Source: Anaerolineae bacterium
Lineage (GTDB): Bacteria; Chloroflexota; Anaerolineae; Aggregatilineales; Ch27
Length of the DNA: 64,000 nt
Direction of reading: 5' to 3'
Assembly (NCBI GenBank): GCA_013178165.1
Contig: JABLXG010000006.1
Span: 173,166 to 237,165 of the forward strand
Shown: piece after piece, positions 8,561 through 17,191 of the stretch
Position numbering within the stretch: the stretch's first letter is position 1
Layout of the letters: every line of letters starts with the position of its first letter
Notes under the pieces: model-generated
Told to the model about the DNA's origin: nothing
Seen by the model: the letters and a program-made list of their open reading frames with translations, nothing else
Database searches by the model: none
Translations under genes and position numbers: made by a program

Positions 8561-9958
8561 CTACTCCAGGTAAATCGGGTTGGTCAGGGCGTGCACGGTC
8601 AGCGGCTGTTTCTCCGGCTCCACAAGCTGGGCGCGCACATATGGCGTTCCAGCCACCGGCACTTCCAGCGCAAAAGCCTGATCGTCGGCTGTGACAGCCT
8701 GACGCACCACGCAGCCATCCGCGGTGCACAGCTCCAGCATCAGCCCATTGCCGCCCACCACCCGTACCTGTACTGCCAGCAGCGCGCTGTCAGGACGCCC
8801 CATCGTGTCGCCCATCAGCGTCCTGCCAGCTCGCAGGTAAAGCTGCGGGCCAGCCGGGCTACCACTGAGGAAAGCGTGCCCGGCTCGCAACCCCTCCAGC
8901 AACGCCCTGGCAGTTGGGACCTCAGGGGTATAGATCCAGGTCGTCGGCGTGCCAATTCGGGCCACAGCGTTGCTCTGCAGGTTGTGCGCGTCGCTGCCGC
9001 CCACCGCCACCATCCGCCGCCCGGCCCGCAACTGAGCATCCCATAGTTCCAGAGCTGTATGGTTGAAGATTTCCCATGGCCCGTTCCAGACCTCGATACA
9101 GTGCTGGTTGAGCACCTCAGTGAATTCCCACGGCGGGCCGTAGGGGCGCGGATGGTTGCAGCTGGTCAGGAAACCCAGATCGTTGGCGCGCTGGATGGAA
9201 GCACGCATCAGTTCTGGAGTCAGTGTGCGGAAATCAATCCACTCGTCCACCCCCCAGACGTTCCAGTGGCCTTTGTACGTCGTCACCTCGCAACCAGGGA
9301 TGATGGTGATGTCTTGCGGGCCAAGCTTCGCCAGCGCCACCAGGTGACTGATCGCGTTGTGATCAGTGATGGCCAGGAAATCCAGGCCCAGACCCTGCGC
9401 CTGCGCGATCAGCGCTTCCGGCGGGGAATCGCCATCGCTATGGAGGGTGTGACAGTGCAACTCGCCCCGGTACCAGCCATCGAGACGCTGCCGCAGGCGC
9501 GTCCCGGCTGTGTCCAGCGTCAACAGTGGGGGAGATACCGGCTGAGCTTCGTCTGCCATACCAAAGTAAAAGCGCAGCGTCACCCGGTAATGGCAACCCT
9601 GCGGCGCGCTCTTGTAGAAGCCCAGCAAGATGTGCCAGATGCCCGGCCACAGCGGGCCGGGTAGATAGCCGGGCGTGGCTTCCGCTGGCGTAATGAACAG
9701 TTCGCTACGTGCGCTGCCTGTCCATCCACGAAACCCCTGCCCCGGATAGGCGACGCCTCTGGAATCGAATAGACCGATATCGACCGTGTTGCCGCCAACA
9801 AGATGCGGATCCGAATCGATCGCATGGTCGTAGCTATAGGCTACCTCCAGCCGGCAGACACCTTCTGGCATCTCAAAGGGCACATGATGGTAACCGCCCG
9901 CCTGCTCAGGCGCGAAATACCCCTCCAGCACCTTTTCCACAACAACGTTGGCGCTCAT
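8561..9958 (-). CDS. PHP-domain metal-dependent phosphoesterase (CehA/McbA-like)
   Basis: A 465-residue protein. The first 150 residues form a beta-rich domain without recognisable motifs. The PHP metallohydrolase domain follows, with the four metal-binding motifs visible in order: HCHTLHSDG (near 168), ITDHN (near 198), CNHPRP (near 265) and GGSDAHN (near 324). A beta-rich C-terminal tail completes it. PHP enzymes hydrolyse phosphate esters or carbamates; the substrate here is unknown. Its ATG overlaps the TGA of the ABC ATPase gene, so it is the last cistron of the uptake operon. It may act on the imported compound, for example a sugar or glycerol phosphodiester. That role is inference. No signal peptide is seen. 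Confidence 0.85.
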   Translation of the reverse strand: MSANVVVEKVLEGYFAPEQAGGYHHVPFEMPEGVCRLEVAYSYDHAIDSDPHLVGGNTVDIGLFDSRGVAYPGQGFRGWTGSARSELFITPAEATPGYLPGPLWPGIWHILLGFYKSAPQGCHYRVTLRFYFGMADEAQPVSPPLLTLDTAGTRLRQRLDGWYRGELHCHTLHSDGDSPPEALIAQAQGLGLDFLAITDHNAISHLVALAKLGPQDITIIPGCEVTTYKGHWNVWGVDEWIDFRTLTPELMRASIQRANDLGFLTSCNHPRPYGPPWEFTEVLNQHCIEVWNGPWEIFNHTALELWDAQLRAGRRMVAVGGSDAHNLQSNAVARIGTPTTWIYTPEVPTARALLEGLRAGHAFLSGSPAGPQLYLRAGRTLMGDTMGRPDSALLAVQVRVVGGNGLMLELCTADGCVVRQAVTADDQAFALEVPVAGTPYVRAQLVEPEKQPLTVHALTNPIYLE

Positions 9959-11043
9959 ACGATTCGCTCGCCATCCGGCCCGTAGAGGAACGTACGCGCC
10001 AGGTCAAGCGTCAGCCAAACCTGCTCTGGCAGCGGCGGCAATTCCTCGGTGAAAATACGCACGGAAACCAGCTGATCGCCCACCTCGACGTTGACCAGCG
10101 TCTCACCGCCCAGCGGCTGAGTGACATAGATCTTCCCCGGAATAGCCGCCGGCCCCGGCTCTGCACCGAGCGTGATATTTTCCGGGCGCACGCCCAGCGT
10201 CAGGCTATCGCCATCCTTCAGCGCCACGCGGATACGTTCCCGCAGCAGCCCCAGGTCCAGCGGGGCCTGATTGGAGTCCACCACCAGCACACCCTGCGCT
10301 ATATCCAGGTGGCAGGGCAGCAGATTCATCGGTGGGTTACCGATGAACGCCGCCACAAACGTGTTCTGCGGATTGCGGTAGACGTCCAGCGGGGTACCGA
10401 TCTGCATGATCTTGCCACGGTTCATCACCACGATCCGATCGGCCAGGGCCATGGCTTCCGCCTGATCATGGGTCACATAGGCCGCGGTGACGCCTTCTGT
10501 ATGCTGCAAATGCTTGAGGAAGGCGCGCGCCTCCAGCCGCAACTTGGCATCCAGGTTGCTCAGCGGCTCATCGAACAGGAACGCCTGCGCCTCATGCACA
10601 ACCGCCCGCGCCACCGAGGCGCGTTGCTGCTGCCCGCCGGAGATCTGGCTGGGCCGACGGTCAAGCAAATCACCGATCTGCAATCGCCTGGCCACCTCCT
10701 GAACGCGCTGGCGCAGTTCCTCCCGGGGCACACCGCGCACCTTCAGCGGATAGCCGATGTTGTCCATCAGATTCATGTGAGGATAGAGCGCATAGTCCTG
10801 AAAGACCATCGCCACGTCACGTTCCCGTGGCGGCAGGCGGGTAACTTCCCGATCGCCGATGAAAATGCGCCCGCTGTCGGGGATTTCCAGCCCGGCGATC
10901 AGGCGCAGGGTGGTTGTCTTACCACAGCCGGACGGTCCCAGCAGCGCGACCAGCTCGCCCTCTGCGATGGTCAGGCTGACACGGTCAACCGCTGTCACCG
11001 CGCCAAAGGTCTTGGTTACGTTCTCAAGCGTGATCTGAGCCAT
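9955..11043 (-). CDS. ABC transporter ATPase of the MalK/UgpC family
   Basis: The motor subunit of the carbohydrate importer, 362 residues from ATG 11043. Visible are Walker A GPSGCGKTT (K42), signature ISGGQQQR (134-141), Walker B FLFDEP (D158, E159) and a C-terminal beta-domain (about 235-362) of the TOBE type found in MalK/UgpC/MsmX. Its stop overlaps the ATG of the PHP gene (ATGA), so the two are translationally coupled. ATPases of this family can serve several transporters, and it is the only one in the window that could energise the plus-strand sugar operon. Confidence 0.95.
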   Translation of the reverse strand: MAQITLENVTKTFGAVTAVDRVSLTIAEGELVALLGPSGCGKTTTLRLIAGLEIPDSGRIFIGDREVTRLPPRERDVAMVFQDYALYPHMNLMDNIGYPLKVRGVPREELRQRVQEVARRLQIGDLLDRRPSQISGGQQQRASVARAVVHEAQAFLFDEPLSNLDAKLRLEARAFLKHLQHTEGVTAAYVTHDQAEAMALADRIVVMNRGKIMQIGTPLDVYRNPQNTFVAAFIGNPPMNLLPCHLDIAQGVLVVDSNQAPLDLGLLRERIRVALKDGDSLTLGVRPENITLGAEPGPAAIPGKIYVTQPLGGETLVNVEVGDQLVSVRIFTEELPPLPEQVWLTLDLARTFLYGPDGERIV

Positions 11044-11062
11044 TGCGTGCCTGTCCTGTCGA

Positions 11063-11893
11063 TTATCGTTTGATGCCGCCAAAGAAGCGGAAGCCAAAGC
11101 GCCAGTTGACAATCAGATACAACACCAGAACCGGGATGGTGTACAGAAACGCATAAGCGGCCACCAGTGTATGCACCGGCGTCCCGGCCTCGCTGTAAAA
11201 CGAATAGAGCGCCACCGAAGCGGGCATGTTCTGCGGGCTGCGCAGCAATACCACCGGGATCAAGAAAGCGCCCCAGGCGTTCACAAACGCCCAGATCGCG
11301 ACCACCGCCACACCGGGCCGCACCAGCGGGAAAGCGATATCGCGGAAGATGTGCAATGGCGACGCACCAAAGACCAGTGCTGCCTCCTCATACGAGCGCG
11401 GGATCGTGTCCACGAAGTCGCGCATGATGAAGATCGCCGAGGGCAGCAGGCCACCGGTCATCACCAGGATCACCCCGATGTGCGTATCGACCAGCCCCAG
11501 ATGGTAAGCCAGCAGGAACAGCGGCACCATCGCCGCGGTCCCCCCTACCACCGACGAAAACAGGATCAGAACGTAGACCAGGATGTCACGTCCCGGAATG
11601 CGTGTACGCGAGAGGCCATAAGAGGCCAAAGTCGCCACTGTGGCTACCATCACCATTGCCCCGCCCGCGATGATCAGGTTGTTGACCAGCAGGGCACGCA
11701 CAGCAAACGAGTTCTGGAAGACAGCCCGGAAGTTGTCGAGCGTCAACTCAGCCGGGATATGCACCGTCAGGTTGACCCGCGCGTCAAACGGCGCGGTCGC
11801 CAGCCACAACAGCGGTAGAGCAAAGAACGAGGCTGCTACAAGGGTGAACAGTACCAGGCCCAGTCGGGCTAGAGGAGATTCGTAACGGTTCAT
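11063..11893 (-). CDS. Carbohydrate ABC permease 2 (MalG/UgpE type)
   Basis: A 276-residue inner-membrane subunit with six predicted membrane segments and the EAA loop at residues 170-172 (SYEEAALVFGAS followed by FPLVRPG). Unlike the permease of the plus-strand operon it lacks the external insertion and has normal family length. Its ATG overlaps the TGA of the preceding permease, so the two are translated together. The ATPase gene follows after about 20 bases. Confidence 0.93.
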   Translation of the reverse strand: MNRYESPLARLGLVLFTLVAASFFALPLLWLATAPFDARVNLTVHIPAELTLDNFRAVFQNSFAVRALLVNNLIIAGGAMVMVATVATLASYGLSRTRIPGRDILVYVLILFSSVVGGTAAMVPLFLLAYHLGLVDTHIGVILVMTGGLLPSAIFIMRDFVDTIPRSYEEAALVFGASPLHIFRDIAFPLVRPGVAVVAIWAFVNAWGAFLIPVVLLRSPQNMPASVALYSFYSEAGTPVHTLVAAYAFLYTIPVLVLYLIVNWRFGFRFFGGIKR

Positions 11894-12798
11894 GCGCTTG
11901 CCTTTTGCCGGCGCAGCATGGCCAGATAGCCCATCGCCAGAGTCAGGTTGATCAGCATCACAACCACGGCTATCGCGCCACCTTTGCCAAACTCAAAGAA
12001 CTTGAACGCGGTACGGTAGATATAAATGGACACGACTTCCGTCTTGAACGTCGGTCCGCCGCCAGTCAGCAGGTAGGGCGTGAAGACGTTGAAGGTCCAC
12101 AACGTGATCAGGATCAGGTCCGTCAAAATATGGCCACGCAATAGTGGGAAGAGAATATCGCGGAACTTCTGCCACGCTGACGCGCCCACGACATCAGCGG
12201 TTTCGACATACGATGGTGGAATGGTCTCCAGCGCCGATGAGAATAGCAGAATTGAAAACGCTGAGCCACGCCATGTATTGAACAAGATGATCGAAACCAG
12301 CGGATAGCGGAACAGCCAGTCGGGACGGCCCAGGCCGAGCACCCCCAGAATCGCGTTCAGCGTGCCCTGCTCATAATCCAGAAAGGCGCTCCAGGCAAAC
12401 GCCACCACCACATCCGGGATGATCCACGCCAGCACCGCCAGTGTGAAGACCAGCTCTCGTAGCAACCCCTTACGCCGGTAGAAGGCCCAGGCGATCGTCA
12501 GCCCCACCACCGCCTGCCCCAGCAGCGCTGAACCCAGCACAAACTGGATGGTGATCCACAGCGCGCTCCCGAACTCCCCCGCCCGCGCCCAGCGGTCGAA
12601 GTCGAACAACCGCGCATAGTTTTCCAGGCCCACAAAGGACGGGCTGAGCGCTGAAGCGCCCGTCAGAGTCTGGTTGGTAAAGCTCAGGTAGAAGATCCAC
12701 ACAAAGGGGAAAAGCAAAAAGATGACTACAAAGAACAGGGCTGGCGTCAGAAAAGCCAGGCCAACCCTGCTGGAAAAGACGCCTCGCTGTTGCTCCAC
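11890..12798 (-). CDS. Carbohydrate ABC permease 1 (MalF/UgpA type)
   Basis: Membrane subunit of the second sugar importer, about 302 residues. I choose GTG 12798 because AAGGGG lies at the right distance upstream and the protein then begins just before the first membrane segment. A longer frame exists but would run through the strong hairpin at 12822-12853. Six membrane segments are predicted, and the EAA-type loop reads SYVETADVVGAS. Its TGA overlaps the next permease ATG. Confidence 0.92.
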   Translation of the reverse strand: MEQQRGVFSSRVGLAFLTPALFFVVIFLLFPFVWIFYLSFTNQTLTGASALSPSFVGLENYARLFDFDRWARAGEFGSALWITIQFVLGSALLGQAVVGLTIAWAFYRRKGLLRELVFTLAVLAWIIPDVVVAFAWSAFLDYEQGTLNAILGVLGLGRPDWLFRYPLVSIILFNTWRGSAFSILLFSSALETIPPSYVETADVVGASAWQKFRDILFPLLRGHILTDLILITLWTFNVFTPYLLTGGGPTFKTEVVSIYIYRTAFKFFEFGKGGAIAVVVMLINLTLAMGYLAMLRRQKASA

Positions 12799-12821
12799 AA
12801 CGCACCCCTTGACAATCAAAG

Positions 12822-12853
12822 GGGGCCGGGCCTGTACAGGCCAGCCCGGCCCC
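12822..12853 (-). terminator. Hairpin between binding-protein and permease genes (second operon)
   Basis: GGGGCCGGGC pairs perfectly with GCCCGGCCCC over 10 bases around a 12-nt loop that itself contains the palindrome CTGTACAG. It lies 20 bases after the binding-protein stop on the minus strand. No proper T-run follows, so it more likely tunes expression or protects mRNA than ends transcription. The plus-strand sugar operon has a hairpin in the same place. Confidence 0.65.
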
Positions 12854-12873
12854 ACCGCCGAGTTGGATTCCTG

Positions 12874-14247
12874 TTACTGGAGCGGGATGCTCTTGACGTT
12901 CTCCTCGCCCACCAGTTCCGTGACGGCTTCCGCATAGGCCGCCATCGCTTCTTCCGGTGTCATCTCGCCGGAGACGACACGCTCGGTCATCAGCTGCGCC
13001 TGGTACGAAATCTGCGGGTAGGCAGGCAGCATCGGACGAACGGTGGTCAGCGGCAGCAGCGCCTCGGCCATAGCCGACATGACCGGGTCACCGCCAACCG
13101 GTACGTCATCGCGGAAGTTGATGCGCGGCTGGATCAGCTCCCAGGCGCGCTGGGCGTCCAGGCTGGACATGTGGGCCAGCAATTCCCAGGCCTCCACCGG
13201 ATGCTCGGTATTGGGATTCAGCACCCAGCCCGTACCGCCGGAGATCGTGACAAAGTCCTGCCCACGATACCCCTTGCCCGGTTCCATGGCGGGCATCTTC
13301 GCCCAGCCAACCACCTGATTGCGGGTTGGGACATCCAGGAAGTTCAGGATGGCCGAACGCCAGAACCAGTCGCCTTCCACCAACATGCCGACACGACCCT
13401 CAGCAAACGCCTGGAACGAACGGTCACGACCGTCAGCCACCAGCTGCATCCGGGCGTCACCCAGGCCCTCATCCAGGTAGACGGTCTTGTAGAAGTTCAG
13501 CGCGTTCAGAATAGCCGGGCTGCTGACGATCCACTTGCCGTCCTCGAAGTCATACATATGCTCGCCAGCGCCCAGCAGGACCATGAACCAGCCCTGCATG
13601 GTGGTGGCTTCGCCCATCGCCGTGCCCGCGTTCACCTGCAGCGGGATTTCAACGCCGGCTTCCTTCAGGGCGCGCGCGGTGTCCAGCAGTTCCGCCCAGC
13701 TGGTCGGCTGCCAGGGCATCTCGATACCGGCTTGCTCAAAGACGTCTGTACGATAGAAGATCTGGCGCACATCGGTGCCGCTGGCGATGCCATACAGCTT
13801 GCCCTGGTAACCCAGAATGCTCTGGATGCCCGGCGTGATATGCGCCCAGCCTTCCCAGCTGGTGACCGCCTCGCCGGCGATCTCATCAAGTGGCTTCAGT
13901 AGCCCGGCTTCCACAAATTCCGGCACCCAGAAGCCGTCAAAAGCAAAAACGTCATGGCCGGCGCCGACGCCCAGGTCAAGCGCATATTGCTCTTTGAGTT
14001 GTTCGTCGCCGCCGCCAAACTCCACCAGCTCAACGACCACATTCTTGCCTTCGGCGGCCATCTTTTCCTGGAAGGTGGGGAACACGTAGGTATTCAGCCA
14101 CACCACCAAGTTGTTGTTCACGCCACCCGCCACACACCGGCAGGTCATGGTCAGGCGTATCTCTTCGCCCTGCGCCAGTACAGGCGCTGCTGCCATCAGA
14201 ATCAGGGCGAGAACAAGCAGCAGACTACTAAACTTCCTTGTGAGCAT
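12874..14247 (-). CDS. Carbohydrate ABC transporter solute-binding protein
   Basis: Family-1 extracellular binding protein, 457 residues, starting at ATG 14247 with GAGGAG upstream. The signal peptide (MLTRKFSSLLLVLALILMAAAPVLAQ) ends with a classical AQ cleavage site. The mature part has the two-lobe layout, with conserved-looking segments such as YGIASGTDVRQIFYRTD and MLVEGDWFW. It lies 155 bases after the GntR/LacI repressor gene and before the two permeases, so it is probably the first transport gene of that operon. The ligand is unknown. Confidence 0.93.
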   Translation of the reverse strand: MLTRKFSSLLLVLALILMAAAPVLAQGEEIRLTMTCRCVAGGVNNNLVVWLNTYVFPTFQEKMAAEGKNVVVELVEFGGGDEQLKEQYALDLGVGAGHDVFAFDGFWVPEFVEAGLLKPLDEIAGEAVTSWEGWAHITPGIQSILGYQGKLYGIASGTDVRQIFYRTDVFEQAGIEMPWQPTSWAELLDTARALKEAGVEIPLQVNAGTAMGEATTMQGWFMVLLGAGEHMYDFEDGKWIVSSPAILNALNFYKTVYLDEGLGDARMQLVADGRDRSFQAFAEGRVGMLVEGDWFWRSAILNFLDVPTRNQVVGWAKMPAMEPGKGYRGQDFVTISGGTGWVLNPNTEHPVEAWELLAHMSSLDAQRAWELIQPRINFRDDVPVGGDPVMSAMAEALLPLTTVRPMLPAYPQISYQAQLMTERVVSGEMTPEEAMAAYAEAVTELVGEENVKSIPLQ

Positions 14248-14402
14248 CTTGCTTCTCCTCGTTCTAAAACTCAAGACACAGCATTTCGGCGTTGCGAGTG
14301 CCACTGAAAAGCGTGGCTCCTGGCGCTGGCCGGGCGCAAGCACAAATGGTTTCCTGGCCCGGCAGCTCATCAATCCATATTGCGGCTCAATCTACTCCTC
14401 CG

Positions 14403-15545
14403 CTAAACACCTCCTTTCGGAGCCGGGCCGGTCGACTCACGGACAATCAGGCGGGTCGGCAACAACGTAAAGACATCCTGCACCGGCTCCCCGGCAATTA
14501 ACGCCAGCAAACGCCTTGCTGCCTCCGCGCCCATCAAACGCACATCCTGGGCCACCGTCGTCAACGGCGGGGTTACATGCTCGGTCATCTCCAGGTTATC
14601 AAACCCGGCGATGGAAAGATCTTCCGGAACACGCACGCCAGCCCGGCGGGCCGCCTGCAGCGCCAGCATGGCCACCAGATCATTCATAGCAAAGAGCGCC
14701 GTAGGGCGATCAGGCTGGCTCAGGAGAATGGTCAACCGCTGGACATCCTCCTGAGCGGACTGGGCCAGCCGCCGGTAGTTGGTCGCCTCGCTTGAGGGTA
14801 CACCGATATACAGCGGCTCGGCCATTGGCTCCAGCCCTGCACCGCGCATCGCATCCTGATACGCCCGGAACCGCTCAGCGATCGGCCACAGGTTCAGGTG
14901 CGGCCAGGCCAGAAACGCGATTCGCCGATGCCCCAGTTCCAGCAGATGTGTCATGATCTGCATGCCGCCTTCGTAGTTGCGGCTGGTGACGCACGGCAAT
15001 GCCACGCCGGGGATGGGTCGGTCAAGCAGCACGATCGGCACGCGGCAATTCTCCCCGCTCAGGATACGCTTCTCTTCCGGGTCGCTGACCGGCCAGAGGA
15101 GAAACCCCACCACCCCTTCCTGGCACATGGTATGCAGCAGGCGATTCTCCTCTTCGACGCGCCGCTCCGTCTGGGCGAATAGCAGCCGGTAACCATGCTG
15201 GCGCAGGACCTTCTCCGCCCCGTCAAGCAGATCACCGTCAAACGTGTACAGGAACTGCGGCACCAGAAAGCCGACACTCCGCGAGACCTGTTGACCCTGT
15301 TGCGGAGCAGCGACATATGTCCCCTTGGCGGGAACACGGTAGATCAGCCCTTCGTCTTCGGCAGCGTCCCAGGCCTTCTGAATCGTTGTCCGGCTGATGC
15401 CAAGCTGCTCCACCAGCTCGAATTCACCGGGGAGACGGTCATGTGGCTTAAGCCGCCCGCTCAGAATGGCATGGCGGAGTTCGTTGAGGAGTTGGGTGTG
15501 CAGGGGCAGCGAGCTGGTCTTGGAAAGCTTGAACATGCCTGTCAT
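14403..15545 (-). CDS. GntR-type repressor with LacI-like sugar-sensing domain (AraR family layout)
   Basis: A one-component regulator, about 380 residues from ATG 15545. An N-terminal GntR winged helix-turn-helix (about 6-78) is joined to a LacI/periplasmic-binding-type sensor domain (about 88-370; note LGHRRIAFL, FAMNDLVA and IAGFDNLE). This GntR-plus-LacI layout is that of AraR-type sugar regulators. It is transcribed ahead of, and in the same direction as, the ABC operon, and a perfect palindrome lies just before its start codon, which suggests autoregulation. A TTG at 15560 would add five residues but lies inside the palindrome. Confidence 0.92.
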   Translation of the reverse strand: MTGMFKLSKTSSLPLHTQLLNELRHAILSGRLKPHDRLPGEFELVEQLGISRTTIQKAWDAAEDEGLIYRVPAKGTYVAAPQQGQQVSRSVGFLVPQFLYTFDGDLLDGAEKVLRQHGYRLLFAQTERRVEEENRLLHTMCQEGVVGFLLWPVSDPEEKRILSGENCRVPIVLLDRPIPGVALPCVTSRNYEGGMQIMTHLLELGHRRIAFLAWPHLNLWPIAERFRAYQDAMRGAGLEPMAEPLYIGVPSSEATNYRRLAQSAQEDVQRLTILLSQPDRPTALFAMNDLVAMLALQAARRAGVRVPEDLSIAGFDNLEMTEHVTPPLTTVAQDVRLMGAEAARRLLALIAGEPVQDVFTLLPTRLIVRESTGPAPKGGV

Positions 15546-15547
15546 GT

Positions 15548-15561
15548 CTTGTCCGGACAAG
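15548..15561. promoter_or_regulatory. Probable operator of the GntR/LacI-hybrid repressor
   Basis: CTTGTCCGGACAAG is a perfect 14-base palindrome placed between the predicted transcription start (near 15568) and the repressor ATG. A further half-site GGACAA (15581-15586) lies beside the -10 box. Position and symmetry fit a repressor binding its own promoter. That this regulator binds it is inference. Confidence 0.65.
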
Positions 15562-15574
15562 TCCGCTCAAGCTC

Positions 15575-15603
15575 ATCATAGGACAACTTTGGCGCCAGAT
15601 CAA
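15575..15603 (-). promoter_or_regulatory. Promoter of the repressor-ABC transporter operon
   Basis: On the minus strand: -35 TTGATC (15603-15598), a 17-base spacer and -10 TATGAT (15580-15575). The predicted start near 15568 leaves a very short leader that consists largely of the palindromic operator. Confidence 0.6.
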
Positions 15604-15677
15604 GTATTTGGCGATCTGATCACTTCAGACATTGGCCAACCAGAAGAACGTGTTGAAGACCCGGCCTTGCCGCCATC

Positions 15678-15709
15678 AAAAAAACGCCGAGTGGAAATAC
15701 CACCCGGCG
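15678..15709 (-). terminator. Rho-independent terminator of the rpsF-ssb-rpsR-foldase run
   Basis: CGCCGAGTGG pairs with CCACCCGGCG (one A-C mismatch) around a five-base loop. It is followed on the minus strand by seven T residues (A-run 15678-15684 on the plus strand). It lies about 60 bases after the foldase stop codon and before the repressor promoter. Confidence 0.8.
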
Positions 15710-15769
15710 CATATGCTTCAGACTCTGTTCAGCTCTGACCAGTTCACTTCACCCTGGACTCAGGCGCGG

Positions 15770-17083
15770 CTATGATCCTCCACTGCTACCGCCCAGCAGC
15801 CCAGCCAGACCAAGATCGTAGATTGTGGGATCGTCCGGCGTGCGATCCGTGTAGCTATACGGATAGGTGATCTCGGCACTGCTGCGCCGTTCGGCAAGCC
15901 ACTCGGTGAAAGCCGTCTGGCGCTTCTGTTCAAGCTCTGCCGTCGTCAGTTCACGATCCTCACGTGCATGGATCTGCACGATATGGTAGCCATACTCCGA
16001 TTGTACCGGGCCGATAATCGGGCCGATCTCGCCATTGAAGACGGCATCCTCAAATTCAGCGACATACTTGCCGCGGCCAGCCCAGCCCAGTTCGCCGCCC
16101 AGGCGGCCACTACCGGTATCGATCGAGACAGCACGGGCCAGTTCGGCGAAGGACTCACCTTCCGCCAGGGCCGCCAGGACATCCTGTGCTTCCTGCTCGG
16201 TCTTGACCAGGATGTGCCGCGCGTTCACCTGCTCCTCAATCGGCCCGATGTCCTCAGTCACTGCCTGCTGGAGCTTTTCCCGCAATACCTGCACCTCGAA
16301 GATCGCCCGGATCTCTTCCCGACTCAGGCCGGAAACCTCCGCCGCCCGGCTCAGGTAGTCTTCAGAGACTTCCTGATAGCGCGTAGCCAGTTCTTCAGCA
16401 GTCAGCGTCGGCTGTGGGGTAGTGGTCGGCTGCGGGGTGACAGTCGGCAGTGGAGTCTCCGAAGGCTCCGGCGTAACTGTAGGTGTCGGGGATGGCGTGG
16501 GCGACACGATCGGCGTTGGCGTTGCTGATGGCACTGGCGTCGCCGTTGGCTCTTCCGGGTTGGGATTGTAGCCAAAGAACTCCTGGATCCGCGCGTCAAT
16601 CTCTGCGGACTCGGCGGTGATCTGCCGCGCTGCCGCTTCCTGGCGGATCAGGATTTCGTCCACCATCTGGTCGCGCACCTGGCTGCCCAGCAATGCCTCC
16701 CGCCCCGGCAGGAGCTGGATCACCTGCTGGTAGAAGGGGCTGTTCTGATCGGTCAGCATTTCCACGCCATATAGACCGGCGACGTTCAGCAACAGCTGGC
16801 CGCTTTGCCAGCGCTCCAGGCGCACGCGCTTCTCAAAGTCCGCTGTGGTGATCGCCACACCGTTGACAACGGCGACCGGCTGGTTGGGGCGTACAAATCC
16901 TTCAATGATGATCCCGGCCAGCAACACGATCAGCGCCAGCCCGAGCGCCGCACCAATACCGATCAGCACCCAGCGTTGTGCGCGCGCCTCGCGTTCCGCG
17001 CGGGAAAGATACGTGCGAGGACCTTCCTGCTCCGGCGAAGCCTTGCGCCGGGTGGGGACGCCCGTGGTGGCTTTCTTGGCCAT
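15770..17083 (-). CDS. Membrane-anchored parvulin-type peptidyl-prolyl isomerase (PrsA/SurA-like)
   Basis: A foldase for exported proteins, 437 residues from ATG 17083 (GAGGAG upstream). A basic N-terminus precedes one membrane anchor (39-62), so the body lies outside the membrane. A SurA-N-like helical segment starts with VNGVAIT. It is interrupted by a Pro-Thr-rich stretch of about 50 residues (near 175-225), then the parvulin domain follows (NARHILVKTEQEAQ near 300, GELGWAGRG, YGYHIVQI). It follows rpsR by about 110 bases and ends in a strong terminator, so it is probably co-transcribed with the ribosomal genes. The usual rplI is absent from this position. Confidence 0.88.
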   Translation of the reverse strand: MAKKATTGVPTRRKASPEQEGPRTYLSRAEREARAQRWVLIGIGAALGLALIVLLAGIIIEGFVRPNQPVAVVNGVAITTADFEKRVRLERWQSGQLLLNVAGLYGVEMLTDQNSPFYQQVIQLLPGREALLGSQVRDQMVDEILIRQEAAARQITAESAEIDARIQEFFGYNPNPEEPTATPVPSATPTPIVSPTPSPTPTVTPEPSETPLPTVTPQPTTTPQPTLTAEELATRYQEVSEDYLSRAAEVSGLSREEIRAIFEVQVLREKLQQAVTEDIGPIEEQVNARHILVKTEQEAQDVLAALAEGESFAELARAVSIDTGSGRLGGELGWAGRGKYVAEFEDAVFNGEIGPIIGPVQSEYGYHIVQIHAREDRELTTAELEQKRQTAFTEWLAERRSSAEITYPYSYTDRTPDDPTIYDLGLAGLLGGSSGGS

Positions 17084-17191
17084 ACGGATTATCTTCTCCT
17101 CGTAGTAGGACGCCGACCTCAAACAGACATGGCACGGAAGGCCGACCAAACATCAGCCTTCCATGCCCGTCTGGTCACAAGCACCCCTGAC

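Noticed and set aside
14403..15545. GntR/LacI-hybrid as the repressor of the TGGGAGCGCTCCCA operator
   Set aside because: Its helix-turn-helix is GntR type and its own leader carries a different palindrome, so assigning it to the LacI-type operator is not supported.
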